From JAUNSR01 sp036655755 (lineage in GTDB: Bacteria; Bacteroidota; Bacteroidia; Bacteroidales; JAUNSR01): DNA of 7,856 bases. The notes below the pieces were generated by a model. That model made no database searches and was not told the DNA's origin. It saw only the letters and a list, made by a program, of their open reading frames with translations. Location: assembly GCA_036655755.1 (NCBI GenBank), contig JAVVPN010000112.1, positions 1 through 7,856 of the forward strand. The letters run 5' to 3'. Positions 1-7,119 of the stretch are shown here, piece by piece. How positions within the stretch are numbered: the first letter of the stretch is position 1; each line of letters begins with the position of its first letter. The translations under genes and the position numbers were made by a program.

Positions 1-394
1 CTTTTTTAGTAAGTGCGATGTTTTCTTCGTATGGAAGGTGAGAACCGTCGATCATAACTGAAGAGAAACCTGAATCGATACATGATTTACATGTTTCGAA
101 AGAATCACCATGGTCAAGGTGAAGAACGATCTGAGGATTTTCCCAGCCTAGTTCTTTTGCATATTCTACAGCACCTTCAGCCATGTAACGAAGCAATGTT
201 CCGTTAGCATACTGACGAGCGCCTTTTGATACCTGAAGGATAACAGGAGATTTAGTTTCAGCAGCAGCCTGGATGATAGCCTGCATCTGCTCCATGTTGT
301 TGAAGTTGAAAGCAGGAATTGCGTATCCGCCTTCAATAGCTTTAGCAAACATTTCTTTTGTGTTTACCAAGCCTAGGTCTTTGTAATTTACCAT
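1..394 (-). CDS. fba: Class II fructose-1,6-bisphosphate aldolase, N-terminal part (3' end outside window)
   Basis: Cytosolic glycolytic and gluconeogenic enzyme that interconverts fructose 1,6-bisphosphate with dihydroxyacetone phosphate and glyceraldehyde 3-phosphate, using a divalent metal, usually zinc. The first 131 codons are visible, reading from ATG at 394-392; the gene continues past the left edge. The start MVNYKDLGLV and the phrase AIPAFNFNN (about residues 25-33) are typical of the family. HLDHGDS at 92-98 holds the catalytic aspartate (D94) and a zinc-ligand histidine (H95). MIDGSHLPYEEN at 114-125 is the conserved strand after it. The sequence closely resembles the Bacteroidales form of the enzyme as I remember it. 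It is transcribed away from the rest of the window's plus-strand cluster, and a -7 box sits 37 bp upstream. It is a housekeeping neighbour with no evident link to the nuclease/receptor genes. Confidence 0.96.
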   Translation of the reverse strand, partial: MVNYKDLGLVNTKEMFAKAIEGGYAIPAFNFNNMEQMQAIIQAAAETKSPVILQVSKGARQYANGTLLRYMAEGAVEYAKELGWENPQIVLHLDHGDSFETCKSCIDSGFSSVMIDGSHLPYEENIALTKK

Positions 395-430
395 TTTTTC
401 TTTGATTTTACATTAACAATAAAACTTACG

Positions 431-438
431 CAAAGATA
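431..438 (-). promoter_or_regulatory. Bacteroidota -7 promoter element for the aldolase gene
   Basis: On the minus strand this reads TATCTTTG, a perfect match to the TAnnTTTG -7 element of the Bacteroidota primary sigma factor. It lies 36 nt upstream of the aldolase ATG, which implies a leader of about 30 nt. No convincing TTTG -33 element is seen at the expected spacing, so the call rests on the -7 box and its position. Confidence 0.55.
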
Positions 439-446
439 GCGATTTC

Positions 447-469
447 AAAAAAACTGTGTTGTATAACAG
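447..469 (-). terminator. Possible weak intrinsic terminator after the EEP nuclease gene
   Basis: On the minus strand, just after the nuclease stop codon, CTGT and ACAG can pair around an 8-nt loop and are followed by seven T residues. The stem is only 4 bp, so termination may be inefficient. The T-tract directly after the stem, within 30 nt of a stop codon, is the reason for calling it. Readthrough into the aldolase gene is possible. Confidence 0.3.
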
Positions 470-472
470 CAT

Positions 473-1510
473 TTATTTTGCTTCTTTCACTAAATATATA
501 AGCGTAGGAAAGTGGTCGCTATATCCATTCAAGAAAATACCCGCGGCATGAGTACGTTTCGGATACCCTTTATAAGCACCCTCTTCATTCATAAGGAACG
601 ATTTGTTGAAAACTTCCGCTTTCCAGAACTTCATGCTCGAACGATCTTTCCCCAATAAGTTAGGAGTGATAATAATCTGGTCGAACAGATTCCACTGTCC
701 TTTATAAGCTAATGTACCGATTCCTTTATCGTAAAACTGCCACATTGTATTATACATGTCGCCTTCGCCTACCTCTTTTTCTTTTTTCTTGGCGCGCAAT
801 ACATCTTTACAGCTTTTGTTGATCGGGTCGTCATTTAAGTCACCCATCACTACAACCCCTGCTTTCGGGTCAATTTGCATCAAAGAATCGACAATCGATT
901 TAGTGAGTGCCGCAGCTGCTTCACGCAACGGGCTCGATTGTGACTCACCACCCAAACGAGAAGGCCAGTGATTTACGACGAAGCTGATTTTGTCGCCACC
1001 CAACAATCCGGTTACTACCAGCTGATCGCGTGTCAAGAAATCAGGTTTTCCTTCTACGTTCAAACGACGCGACTGCGATGCCAATACGCGGAAAAATTTC
1101 GGATTATACAATAATCCCACATCCACACCACGTTTGTCGGGCGAATCGTAATGAACGATTTTAAGATTGCGCTTAGCCAACTCGCCGGTTTTTACCAGAT
1201 CTTCGAGTACAGATTTGTTTTCGATTTCAGAAACACCCAATACGGCCAGCCCCTCAGGCAAAGTTTCCTTCCCCATCTCATTAATGGCATAGGCCATGTT
1301 TTTTTGCTTACTCCAATATTTCTGACCATTCCAGCGGCGTGCGCCTTCCGGCGAAAACTCCAGGTCATATTTACCATTCGAGTTGATCGTATCAAAAAGA
1401 TTTTCCAGGTTGTAAAACCCTACTCCATAAACGGCCAGTTTCTTGTTTTGAGCAAAAGAAACCGATGCGGAAAAAGCCAGAATAGCAATTACCGTTAAGA
1501 TTTTTTTCAT
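473..1510 (-). CDS. Secreted endonuclease/exonuclease/phosphatase (EEP, DNase I-like) family protein
   Basis: Predicted 345-aa metal-dependent phosphodiesterase of the DNase I/exonuclease III/inositol phosphatase fold. MKKILTVIAILAFSASVSFA is a type I signal peptide with likely cleavage at A20|Q21 and no lipobox cysteine, so the enzyme should enter the periplasm or be released. The catalytic set is complete: FYNLENLFD (N34, E36), SEIEN (E95), RGVDVGLLY (R127, D130), NHWPSR (N180, H181), GDLNDDP (D224, N226), FDQI (D277) and SDHFPT (D332, H333). I chose the ATG at 1510-1508. An in-frame extension exists, but it begins at a TTG (1552-1550) and would bury the signal peptide behind 14 extra residues. 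The gene is divergent from the TonB receptor cluster across about 440 bp. The fold also covers phosphatases and sphingomyelinases, so the substrate is not fixed by sequence. DNA or RNA is inferred from the neighbouring endonuclease I and the resemblance to bacterial extracellular EEP nucleases. Confidence 0.92.
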   Translation of the reverse strand: MKKILTVIAILAFSASVSFAQNKKLAVYGVGFYNLENLFDTINSNGKYDLEFSPEGARRWNGQKYWSKQKNMAYAINEMGKETLPEGLAVLGVSEIENKSVLEDLVKTGELAKRNLKIVHYDSPDKRGVDVGLLYNPKFFRVLASQSRRLNVEGKPDFLTRDQLVVTGLLGGDKISFVVNHWPSRLGGESQSSPLREAAAALTKSIVDSLMQIDPKAGVVVMGDLNDDPINKSCKDVLRAKKKEKEVGEGDMYNTMWQFYDKGIGTLAYKGQWNLFDQIIITPNLLGKDRSSMKFWKAEVFNKSFLMNEEGAYKGYPKRTHAAGIFLNGYSDHFPTLIYLVKEAK

Positions 1511-1948
1511 AATTAGAAAAGTTGAGTTAATTGGAACGACAAAAGTGTTCAAAAAAAACGAATTATTACATTAGTAATTGAAACAAAATAAACCTCAATA
1601 ATCTTTTTTTACATCCTGTTTTTATCATTTTGCTACCAAAATTCATTTTAACATATTACAAATTGATTAAAAAATGACATTTTAAATCTAAAAAACAACT
1701 CATTGGCAATACTTTAAGCATTCAATCAATTTAGTATAGCAAAATGTTATTTGAATATTTTATCCAAACCTAACGAAATAATTACTTAATTTGCAGACGT
1801 TTTTTGTTTAAAAAACCACAACTGTAAATACATATTGCATTCTGATTAACCAAACTTTAAGTTATATCTAAAAAATAGGGTATAAAATCACATTATTATA
1901 AATAGAACTTATATAAACAATCATCAAAATAAGCAAATCAAAAATTCT
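1511..1948. other. AT-rich divergent intergenic region between the EEP nuclease and TonB receptor genes
   Basis: No open reading frame with protein-like content was seen here. The region is strikingly AT-rich compared with both flanking genes and must hold the promoters for both directions. Toward the nuclease, the minus-strand octamer CACTTTTG (1547-1540) is one mismatch from TAnnTTTG and would give a leader of about 25 nt. Toward the receptor, TTAATTTG at 1786-1793 is likewise one mismatch off. A small dyad, ATTAC-atta-GTAAT (1565-1578), lies on the nuclease side. No tRNA, riboswitch core or long repeat is evident. Confidence 0.6.
1786..1793 (+). promoter_or_regulatory. Candidate -7 element for the TonB receptor cluster
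   Basis: TTAATTTG matches seven of the eight positions of the form TAnnTTTG and is followed by C, as is common after this box. Transcription would begin near 1800 and leave a leader of about 150 nt before the receptor ATG at 1949. The nearest upstream TTTG (1750-1753) is too far away to be a normal -33 element, so support is only moderate. Confidence 0.35.
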
Positions 1949-4720
1949 ATGAACAGAAAATTAAGTATGCTTCTGATGCTTTTCATCTCTCTATCGGTCT
2001 TTGCTCAGCAAACCGTATTGACGGGGAAAGTAGTGGATGCTAAAAATGGCCGTCCACTCACGGGAGCTAATGTAATTTTAAGAGATCAGAATCAGTATGC
2101 CGAAACCAATAATTTCGGAGAATTCAAGATCACTACCGATGCCGCAGGGCGTCAGATTATCGATATCATTTTCTTTGGATTTGAAGAAAAAGCGGTGCCG
2201 GTAGATCTGCGCAAGGGCGAAACCACTCAGATCGGAACAATCCAGCTTAACGAAGAAAAAGATGCTACTCAGGCAGTTGCATTCGTAGTGGACGAATCTC
2301 AGATCAATGATGAAGATGGATCAAACCAGACCATCGGAAGCATCGGCAACGCATCTGATGATGTTTATTTGAAAAAAGCGGGATATACCTTCAGCCCGAT
2401 GCGTTTCAGCATCCGCGGTTACAATCAGGAATATCAGCAAACGTATATCAACGGCGTAGCTTTCAATGATGGCGAACGCGGACGTTTCAACTACTCTTCA
2501 CTGGGTGGTATGAACTCGATGTTTAAAAACCGCACGGTAAGCAGCTATACCGAAGCAAACAGCTTCTCTTATGGCGACTTGGCCGGAGCAAGCAATATCA
2601 ACGCCCGTTCGAGCAACTACGCTCCCGGTTCAGCCGTTAGCCTAGCAGCGACCAACCGTTCTTATGTATTAAGAGCAAGCGCGTCGTATGCGACAGGTTT
2701 GATGCCTAACGGCTGGGCATTCAACGCAGGTATGATTTATCGTTGGTCGCACGAAGGTGCATGGGACGGTACTTTCTACAACTCTTGGGGATACTTCCTG
2801 GGTGTGGAAAAGGTATTCAATCCGAACCACAGCCTTTCGTTAATCACTTACGGAGCGCCAACTCAGCGCGGACAGCAGGCTGCCGTTACACAGGAAGTGT
2901 ACGATCTTGCCGGAAGCATTTACTACAACCCATACTGGGGTTACCAGAACGGCAAAAAACGCAACTCGCGCGTGGTAGAAAGCTGGGACCCGACAGCGAT
3001 CCTTTCATACGAATGGAAAATCGACCGCAAACAGAAACTGAACGTAGGGGCTGGTTTCCACTATAGCAACTACAGCTCTACAGCATTGACATTCTACAAT
3101 GCTCCGGATCCGCGTCCGGATTACTACCTTAAATTACCGTCATTCCAAACTGATCCTAAACTACAGGAAATGACAGCAGAATTATGGAAAAACGACCCTA
3201 CCTATAGCCAGATCAACTGGGACGGTCTTTATCACGCGAATCAACGCTTTGAAGAAGAACACCCAAATGCAAGCGCGCGTTATGCAGTAGAAGAACGCCA
3301 CAACAATTTGCTTGAATCTTCTTTTAATGCAGTTTACAACGGGCAGCTAACTTCTCATCTGAAAGTAACCGGAGGTATAGAAGGGAAATTTTCTAAAGGG
3401 ATGCATTACAAAACAATGAGCGACCTGCTGGGAGCAAGCCGCTGGATTGACCGCGACCAGTTTGCAGAACGTGACTTTGATGTAGACAACGATATTGTAC
3501 AAAACGACTTGAATCATCCAAATCGCAAAATAAACGTAGGCGACCGTTTCGGATATGATTATGATATGTTTATCTACAACGGAAAAGCTTTCGCTCAAAA
3601 CGAGTGGACTTTCAATCATGTAGATTTCTACTATGCGGCGAAATTGACTTACACCAACTTCCACCGTTATGGACACATGCTAAACGGTCGTGCTGTAGCA
3701 GAAGGTGTACAATCGGAAGGTAAAGGAAAAACTTATAGCTTTTTCGATCCTTCTATCAAAGCCGGATTCGCTTATAAAATCGACGGACACAACCGTATCT
3801 CGGTGAATGCACTTGCCGAAAGCCGTGCCCCTCTTGCATACAACGCATACATCTCTCCTCGTATCAAAGACACTCGTATCGCTGATTTGAAAAGCGAGCG
3901 TATCCTTTCATACGATATCAACTACAATTTCAACTACCGTTTGGTAAAAGGTCGTGTAAGTGCATTCCGCACCCATTATAATGACGTAGCGGAATTGATG
4001 GGTTATTATGACGATACTTACCGCACATTTATCAACAGCTCAATCAGCGGATTAAATAAACTGTATCAGGGTGTTGAAGCCGCTGTAGATGTAAAAATCA
4101 ACAACAGCTTCTCTGTTACTGCAGCCGGAACATGGGCTGATTACAAATACACGAACAACGGTATCGGTACATTGAGTGCTGAAAACGGTTCTATCGAAGG
4201 TGGTGATATCCGCGAAAAAGTATATACAAAAAATCTGTATGTAAACTCAGGGCCTCAAATCGCCGCATCATTGTCATTGAACTATTTCCATCCAAAAATG
4301 TGGTTTGCCGACATCACCGGTTCATATTATGCGAAAAACTATCTTGACTTCGCACCAAGCCGCCGTATGGAAACATTCCGTAACAAAATGGTGAACTACA
4401 TTAAGAACGACAACAATGATTACGACTTGCGCAAAGCAGCTCTGGATATGATCGTACAGGAAGAATTACCTAGCGGGTTTATGTTGGATGCGTCTGTAGG
4501 TAAAGTAATTTATCTAAATAACCGAGCTCAGTCACTTAATATCAATCTAAGTGCAAGCAATATCCTGAACAATACCAAAATGATTACAGGTGGATATCAG
4601 CAGGGACGTACTCCTATCAAAAACGAAGTACTTGATCCTACAAGCTTTAGCAAATATCCGAACAAATATTATTACGCACAGGGATTCAATGTATTCTTGA
4701 ATGTAGGTTATAAATTTTAA
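1949..4720 (+). CDS. TonB-dependent outer-membrane receptor with carboxypeptidase-regulatory-like N-terminal domain
   Basis: Predicted 923-aa outer-membrane transporter that takes up a large or scarce ligand using energy from the TonB-ExbBD complex. Residues 1-19 are a signal peptide (LFISLSVFA|Q). Residues 22-100 form a CarboxypepD-regulatory-like beta-sandwich (TGKVVDAKNGRPLTGANVIL, then NNFGEFKI and an FFGFEE strand), common on Bacteroidota receptors. Residues about 125-225 are the plug, with RFSIRGYNQEYQQTYINGV and a following GDLAGASNINARSS stretch. The rest alternates aromatic-rich strands and loops as in a 22-strand barrel, ending in NVFLNVGYKF with the terminal phenylalanine expected of barrel proteins. 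It lacks SusC hallmarks and no SusD gene follows, so a SusC/SusD glycan importer is unlikely. The next gene starts 21 bp downstream, so they are probably co-transcribed. The ligand is unknown; nucleic-acid fragments are inferred from the flanking nucleases. Codons are rich in AAC, ATC and CGT, suggesting strong expression. Confidence 0.93.
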   Translation: MNRKLSMLLMLFISLSVFAQQTVLTGKVVDAKNGRPLTGANVILRDQNQYAETNNFGEFKITTDAAGRQIIDIIFFGFEEKAVPVDLRKGETTQIGTIQLNEEKDATQAVAFVVDESQINDEDGSNQTIGSIGNASDDVYLKKAGYTFSPMRFSIRGYNQEYQQTYINGVAFNDGERGRFNYSSLGGMNSMFKNRTVSSYTEANSFSYGDLAGASNINARSSNYAPGSAVSLAATNRSYVLRASASYATGLMPNGWAFNAGMIYRWSHEGAWDGTFYNSWGYFLGVEKVFNPNHSLSLITYGAPTQRGQQAAVTQEVYDLAGSIYYNPYWGYQNGKKRNSRVVESWDPTAILSYEWKIDRKQKLNVGAGFHYSNYSSTALTFYNAPDPRPDYYLKLPSFQTDPKLQEMTAELWKNDPTYSQINWDGLYHANQRFEEEHPNASARYAVEERHNNLLESSFNAVYNGQLTSHLKVTGGIEGKFSKGMHYKTMSDLLGASRWIDRDQFAERDFDVDNDIVQNDLNHPNRKINVGDRFGYDYDMFIYNGKAFAQNEWTFNHVDFYYAAKLTYTNFHRYGHMLNGRAVAEGVQSEGKGKTYSFFDPSIKAGFAYKIDGHNRISVNALAESRAPLAYNAYISPRIKDTRIADLKSERILSYDINYNFNYRLVKGRVSAFRTHYNDVAELMGYYDDTYRTFINSSISGLNKLYQGVEAAVDVKINNSFSVTAAGTWADYKYTNNGIGTLSAENGSIEGGDIREKVYTKNLYVNSGPQIAASLSLNYFHPKMWFADITGSYYAKNYLDFAPSRRMETFRNKMVNYIKNDNNDYDLRKAALDMIVQEELPSGFMLDASVGKVIYLNNRAQSLNINLSASNILNNTKMITGGYQQGRTPIKNEVLDPTSFSKYPNKYYYAQGFNVFLNVGYKF

Positions 4721-4741
4721 TCCAGTTAAATCACGATAAAA

Positions 4742-5743
4742 ATGAAATTATTCAATTATATATCATTCGGAGTTTTGGGAGCTATGTTCTCCCTCAGCTC
4801 TTGTGCTTACACCGATCGTTTTGACGAGGTAGCGGATATTGTTCAGGAAGAACTACCGGCTTCTAAATACACGCTAAGTAATTTGAAAGCCAAATATCTG
4901 GATAATAAAGACTTTTTCATTCCGGACAACGTATATCCGGCTTCTAATTATACGGATGTATTTACCCTTTACCGGATTCCGGAAACAGAAACCGGGTTGA
5001 TTCATGCCGTAATCGTTTCGAGCGATATCGATGGCAATACATTTAAAAAAATTGTTTTACGTGACCTCACAGATAGTTCTGCACTTGATATTTCAATCGA
5101 TGCCGCAAATCTTTCTGCTACCTGGCCACGCGGACAAAAGGTAACCTTCAATCCGGCAGGTCTTCATATCGGCCGGTATGCCGATTATCCGACAATTGGT
5201 TACCGCACACTCAACACTGATAAAAAACGTCAGGAAGTTGGACGTTTACCTGAAGTCATCGCATATGATCGCATCAAAGCAGTCGGATTACCAGACAAGA
5301 AATTGGTACAGCCAAAAGAGATGAGCATCACAGAGATCAAAGAAGCTGGTGAAGCTGCTTATGGACAATTGGTAGTGCTTAAAAACGTTACTTTCGGTTA
5401 TTATTACAACAATGACGGGGTTCAAATTTTCCCGGATTCATTCGGTAGTGCCAACAGCGTAAAAGATGTAAATGATGAAGATGCAGAAGATGATGTGATT
5501 TTCTCATTCGAAAATGCACAAACCAACAATGCTCCGATTTCACGTGCGTTGATCGATGCGGAAGGTAATAGCATTACCCTTTCAACTTCGGCTTATGCTC
5601 GATTCAAAAATAAAGCGCTTCCAAAAGGTCGCCATAACGTTACGGCTATCTTAGGTTGGTTTAAAGACAAAAGCGATCGCAACGGCGGCTACCAGTTGAG
5701 CATTCAGGAATACGCCACAGACGTACAATTAATTACAGAATAA
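4742..5743 (+). CDS. DUF5689-like lipoprotein, probable surface partner of the TonB receptor
   Basis: Predicted 333-aa lipoprotein. MKLFNYISFGVLGAMFSLSSC is a type II signal peptide with lipidation at C21. Two beta-rich modules follow. The first, about residues 42-170, has the DUF5689 pattern as I recall it: a VIVSSDIDGNTFKKIVLRD strand pair, a SALDISID stretch, a WPRGQKVTF turn, LHIGRYADYPTIG and a closing GRLP. The second, about 195-330, begins MSITEIKE and ends in a segment containing SAYARFKNKALPKG (283-296). The next lipoprotein shares that end segment. These patterns suggest OB-fold-like domains, which could bind oligonucleotides or another polymer, but no binding residue can be assigned. 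It starts 21 bp after the receptor and sits where SusD would be in a glycan locus. The residues after C21 (AYTDRFDEV) are only weakly acidic, so surface export is less clear than for the next gene. Confidence 0.8.
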   Translation: MKLFNYISFGVLGAMFSLSSCAYTDRFDEVADIVQEELPASKYTLSNLKAKYLDNKDFFIPDNVYPASNYTDVFTLYRIPETETGLIHAVIVSSDIDGNTFKKIVLRDLTDSSALDISIDAANLSATWPRGQKVTFNPAGLHIGRYADYPTIGYRTLNTDKKRQEVGRLPEVIAYDRIKAVGLPDKKLVQPKEMSITEIKEAGEAAYGQLVVLKNVTFGYYYNNDGVQIFPDSFGSANSVKDVNDEDAEDDVIFSFENAQTNNAPISRALIDAEGNSITLSTSAYARFKNKALPKGRHNVTAILGWFKDKSDRNGGYQLSIQEYATDVQLITE

Positions 5744-5772
5744 CTATCACTTATAATTAAAACTTAAAAACG

Positions 5773-6966
5773 ATGAAACATTTAAGCAAACTGACATGGG
5801 CAGTTATTGCCATGATGGGATTTTTCACAGCATGTAGCAATGTAGAAGACGATGATCTTCTTGGAGAAAAACCGGGAACAGAGAATCCAGGAGACAATGG
5901 GAATGGTGGAAATACAGCTACCGGAGAAGGATCTTTTGAAAAACCATATAGCATTGCTGCTGTTTTGGATTTTAATCCACAAAGCACAACTGATGCTGTT
6001 AAAACCGGTGTTTGGGCACAGGGGTTTGTTGTAGGTTATTATAATAATACTACAAAAACAGTTGAACAGGCTGCACCTTTCACAAAAGACGAAAACATTA
6101 TGATCGCTGCTTCTGCTTCAGAAACAAATTCTGAAAAGATGATTTGCATCCAGCTTCCTTTTGGAGATATCCGTACAGCATTAGGTTTGGCTACTACTGA
6201 AGCTAATTTCGGTAAAGAAGTCAAAGTTTTTGGCGATGTTCTAAAATACAACACTTTCCCTGGTATTAAGAATACAGTTGCTTATTGGGATATTGCTGCA
6301 AATGCTGGGGTTATGCCTCCTGTTGGCGGAGATTTCGATGTTGCAGAAATGAATATTGCTGCTCTACGCGCAATGTACAACGACTCGGATGTTACATTAA
6401 CTGATGATAAAAAAATCACAGGAGTTGTAATTTCTGATTTAGTAGGTGGAAACAGCACTTCATTAAAAGGAATGGTAATTGCCGCTACAGACAATAGCTG
6501 TGGTATTGATCTTTACCTTGACCAAAATAATACAAATTATAATGTTGGCGATAAAATTGAGATTTTATTAAAAGATGCGGTCCTTTCTGCTTATGAAGGT
6601 ACAATCCAATTAAAACCAGCATTGATCAATACTAAAAAAGTAGGTACTGCAACTATCACTCCTAAAGTAATCACAATTAAAGAACTAAACGAAAACGTAA
6701 TGAACCTTGCGGCTACTTTAGTTACTGTGACAGGAGTAATTGAATCTACTTATACTACATGGGGAGGCACAAGCCACCAAAGCCACAAAATTGTTTCTGG
6801 CGAAAATTCTGTTGAGACATTTGTTTCTAAATACGCTAAGTTCAAATCAGAAGCTCTTCCAACAGGTGAAAAAGCATTCACCGGAATTGTAAAAGCTCAT
6901 AAAAAATCAGGATCAACAACTGTTACAACACAGGTGAATATCCGTAACTTAGACGATATTAAGTAA
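5773..6966 (+). CDS. Multi-domain lipoprotein with DUF6359-like and DUF5689-like modules
   Basis: Predicted 397-aa lipoprotein starting 29 bp after the previous gene. The type II signal ends GFFTAC with lipidation at C21. The next residues, SNVEDDDLL, give the acidic cluster that directs Bacteroidota lipoproteins to the cell surface. Residues 32-53 are a Gly/Asn/Thr-rich linker. Residues about 52-175 match the DUF6359 pattern: GEGSFEKPYSIAAVL, VWAQGFVVGYY, IMIAASASETNSEKMICIQL and GKEVKVFGDVLKY. A second module (about 186-290) carries KKITGVVISDL and VGDKIEILLKDAVLSAYEG. A third (about 298-395) starts ITIKELNEN and contains SKYAKFKSEALPTG (352-365), aligned with the C-terminus of the upstream lipoprotein. 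The repeated short beta strands look like tandem OB-fold-like domains. No catalytic motif is visible, so a binding role beside the receptor or nucleases is inferred. It closes the receptor operon, ahead of a strong terminator. Its codons are more AT-rich than the receptor's (AAT, ACT and GCT favoured). Confidence 0.8.
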   Translation: MKHLSKLTWAVIAMMGFFTACSNVEDDDLLGEKPGTENPGDNGNGGNTATGEGSFEKPYSIAAVLDFNPQSTTDAVKTGVWAQGFVVGYYNNTTKTVEQAAPFTKDENIMIAASASETNSEKMICIQLPFGDIRTALGLATTEANFGKEVKVFGDVLKYNTFPGIKNTVAYWDIAANAGVMPPVGGDFDVAEMNIAALRAMYNDSDVTLTDDKKITGVVISDLVGGNSTSLKGMVIAATDNSCGIDLYLDQNNTNYNVGDKIEILLKDAVLSAYEGTIQLKPALINTKKVGTATITPKVITIKELNENVMNLAATLVTVTGVIESTYTTWGGTSHQSHKIVSGENSVETFVSKYAKFKSEALPTGEKAFTGIVKAHKKSGSTTVTTQVNIRNLDDIK

Positions 6967-6990
6967 TTTTTAGTTTTTACATATTATAGG

Positions 6991-7026
6991 AACGGAGATA
7001 ATTCTTTTGGGATTATCTCCGTTTTT
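6991..7026 (+). terminator. Rho-independent terminator of the receptor-lipoprotein operon
   Basis: AACGGAGATAAT (6991-7002) pairs perfectly with ATTATCTCCGTT (7012-7023) across a 9-nt loop, and the T-run continues through 7026. It begins 24 nt after the stop codon of the 397-aa lipoprotein gene. This strong hairpin separates the receptor operon from the downstream endonuclease I gene, so that gene probably has its own promoter or depends on readthrough. The flanking sequence is AT-rich, and the complementary strand has fewer T residues after the stem, so the plus orientation is favoured. Confidence 0.9.
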
Positions 7027-7119
7027 ATATTGAATTAGTTTGACTAAGCCCAATTTCCTTTTTTATCTACCTAAAATCCACTACTTTTACCCTCCCTTAA
7101 TTATTAATCAATTCCGGTA

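Noticed and set aside
166..348. Open frame of 60 codons on the minus strand inside the aldolase gene
   Set aside because: It is out of frame with the clearly recognisable aldolase and has a low-complexity Leu/Ser-rich translation, as expected of a shadow frame.
1151..1498. Plus-strand open frame of 115 codons opposite the EEP nuclease
   Set aside because: It is antisense to a gene with complete catalytic motifs, and its translation shows no recognisable domain or start region.
1534..1550. Imperfect palindrome GAAC...GTTC upstream of the EEP nuclease as a regulator site
   Set aside because: The arms match for only four bases before a bulge, which is easily reached by chance in this AT-rich stretch.
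1511..1552. In-frame 14-residue N-terminal extension of the EEP nuclease
   Set aside because: It starts at TTG and would bury a textbook signal peptide that begins at the ATG at 1510; the shorter start is preferred.
4451..4858. Heptapeptide IVQEELP occurs in both the receptor (4451-4471) and the 333-aa lipoprotein (4838-4858), with 17 of 21 bases identical
   Set aside because: The flanking residues do not align, and the motif lies in a barrel region in one protein and near the lipid anchor in the other; chance is the simplest explanation.
1949..5743. SusC/SusD glycan utilization pair
   Set aside because: The receptor lacks SusC-type hallmarks, the lipoprotein is beta-rich rather than SusD-like, and no glycoside hydrolase or polysaccharide lyase is nearby.
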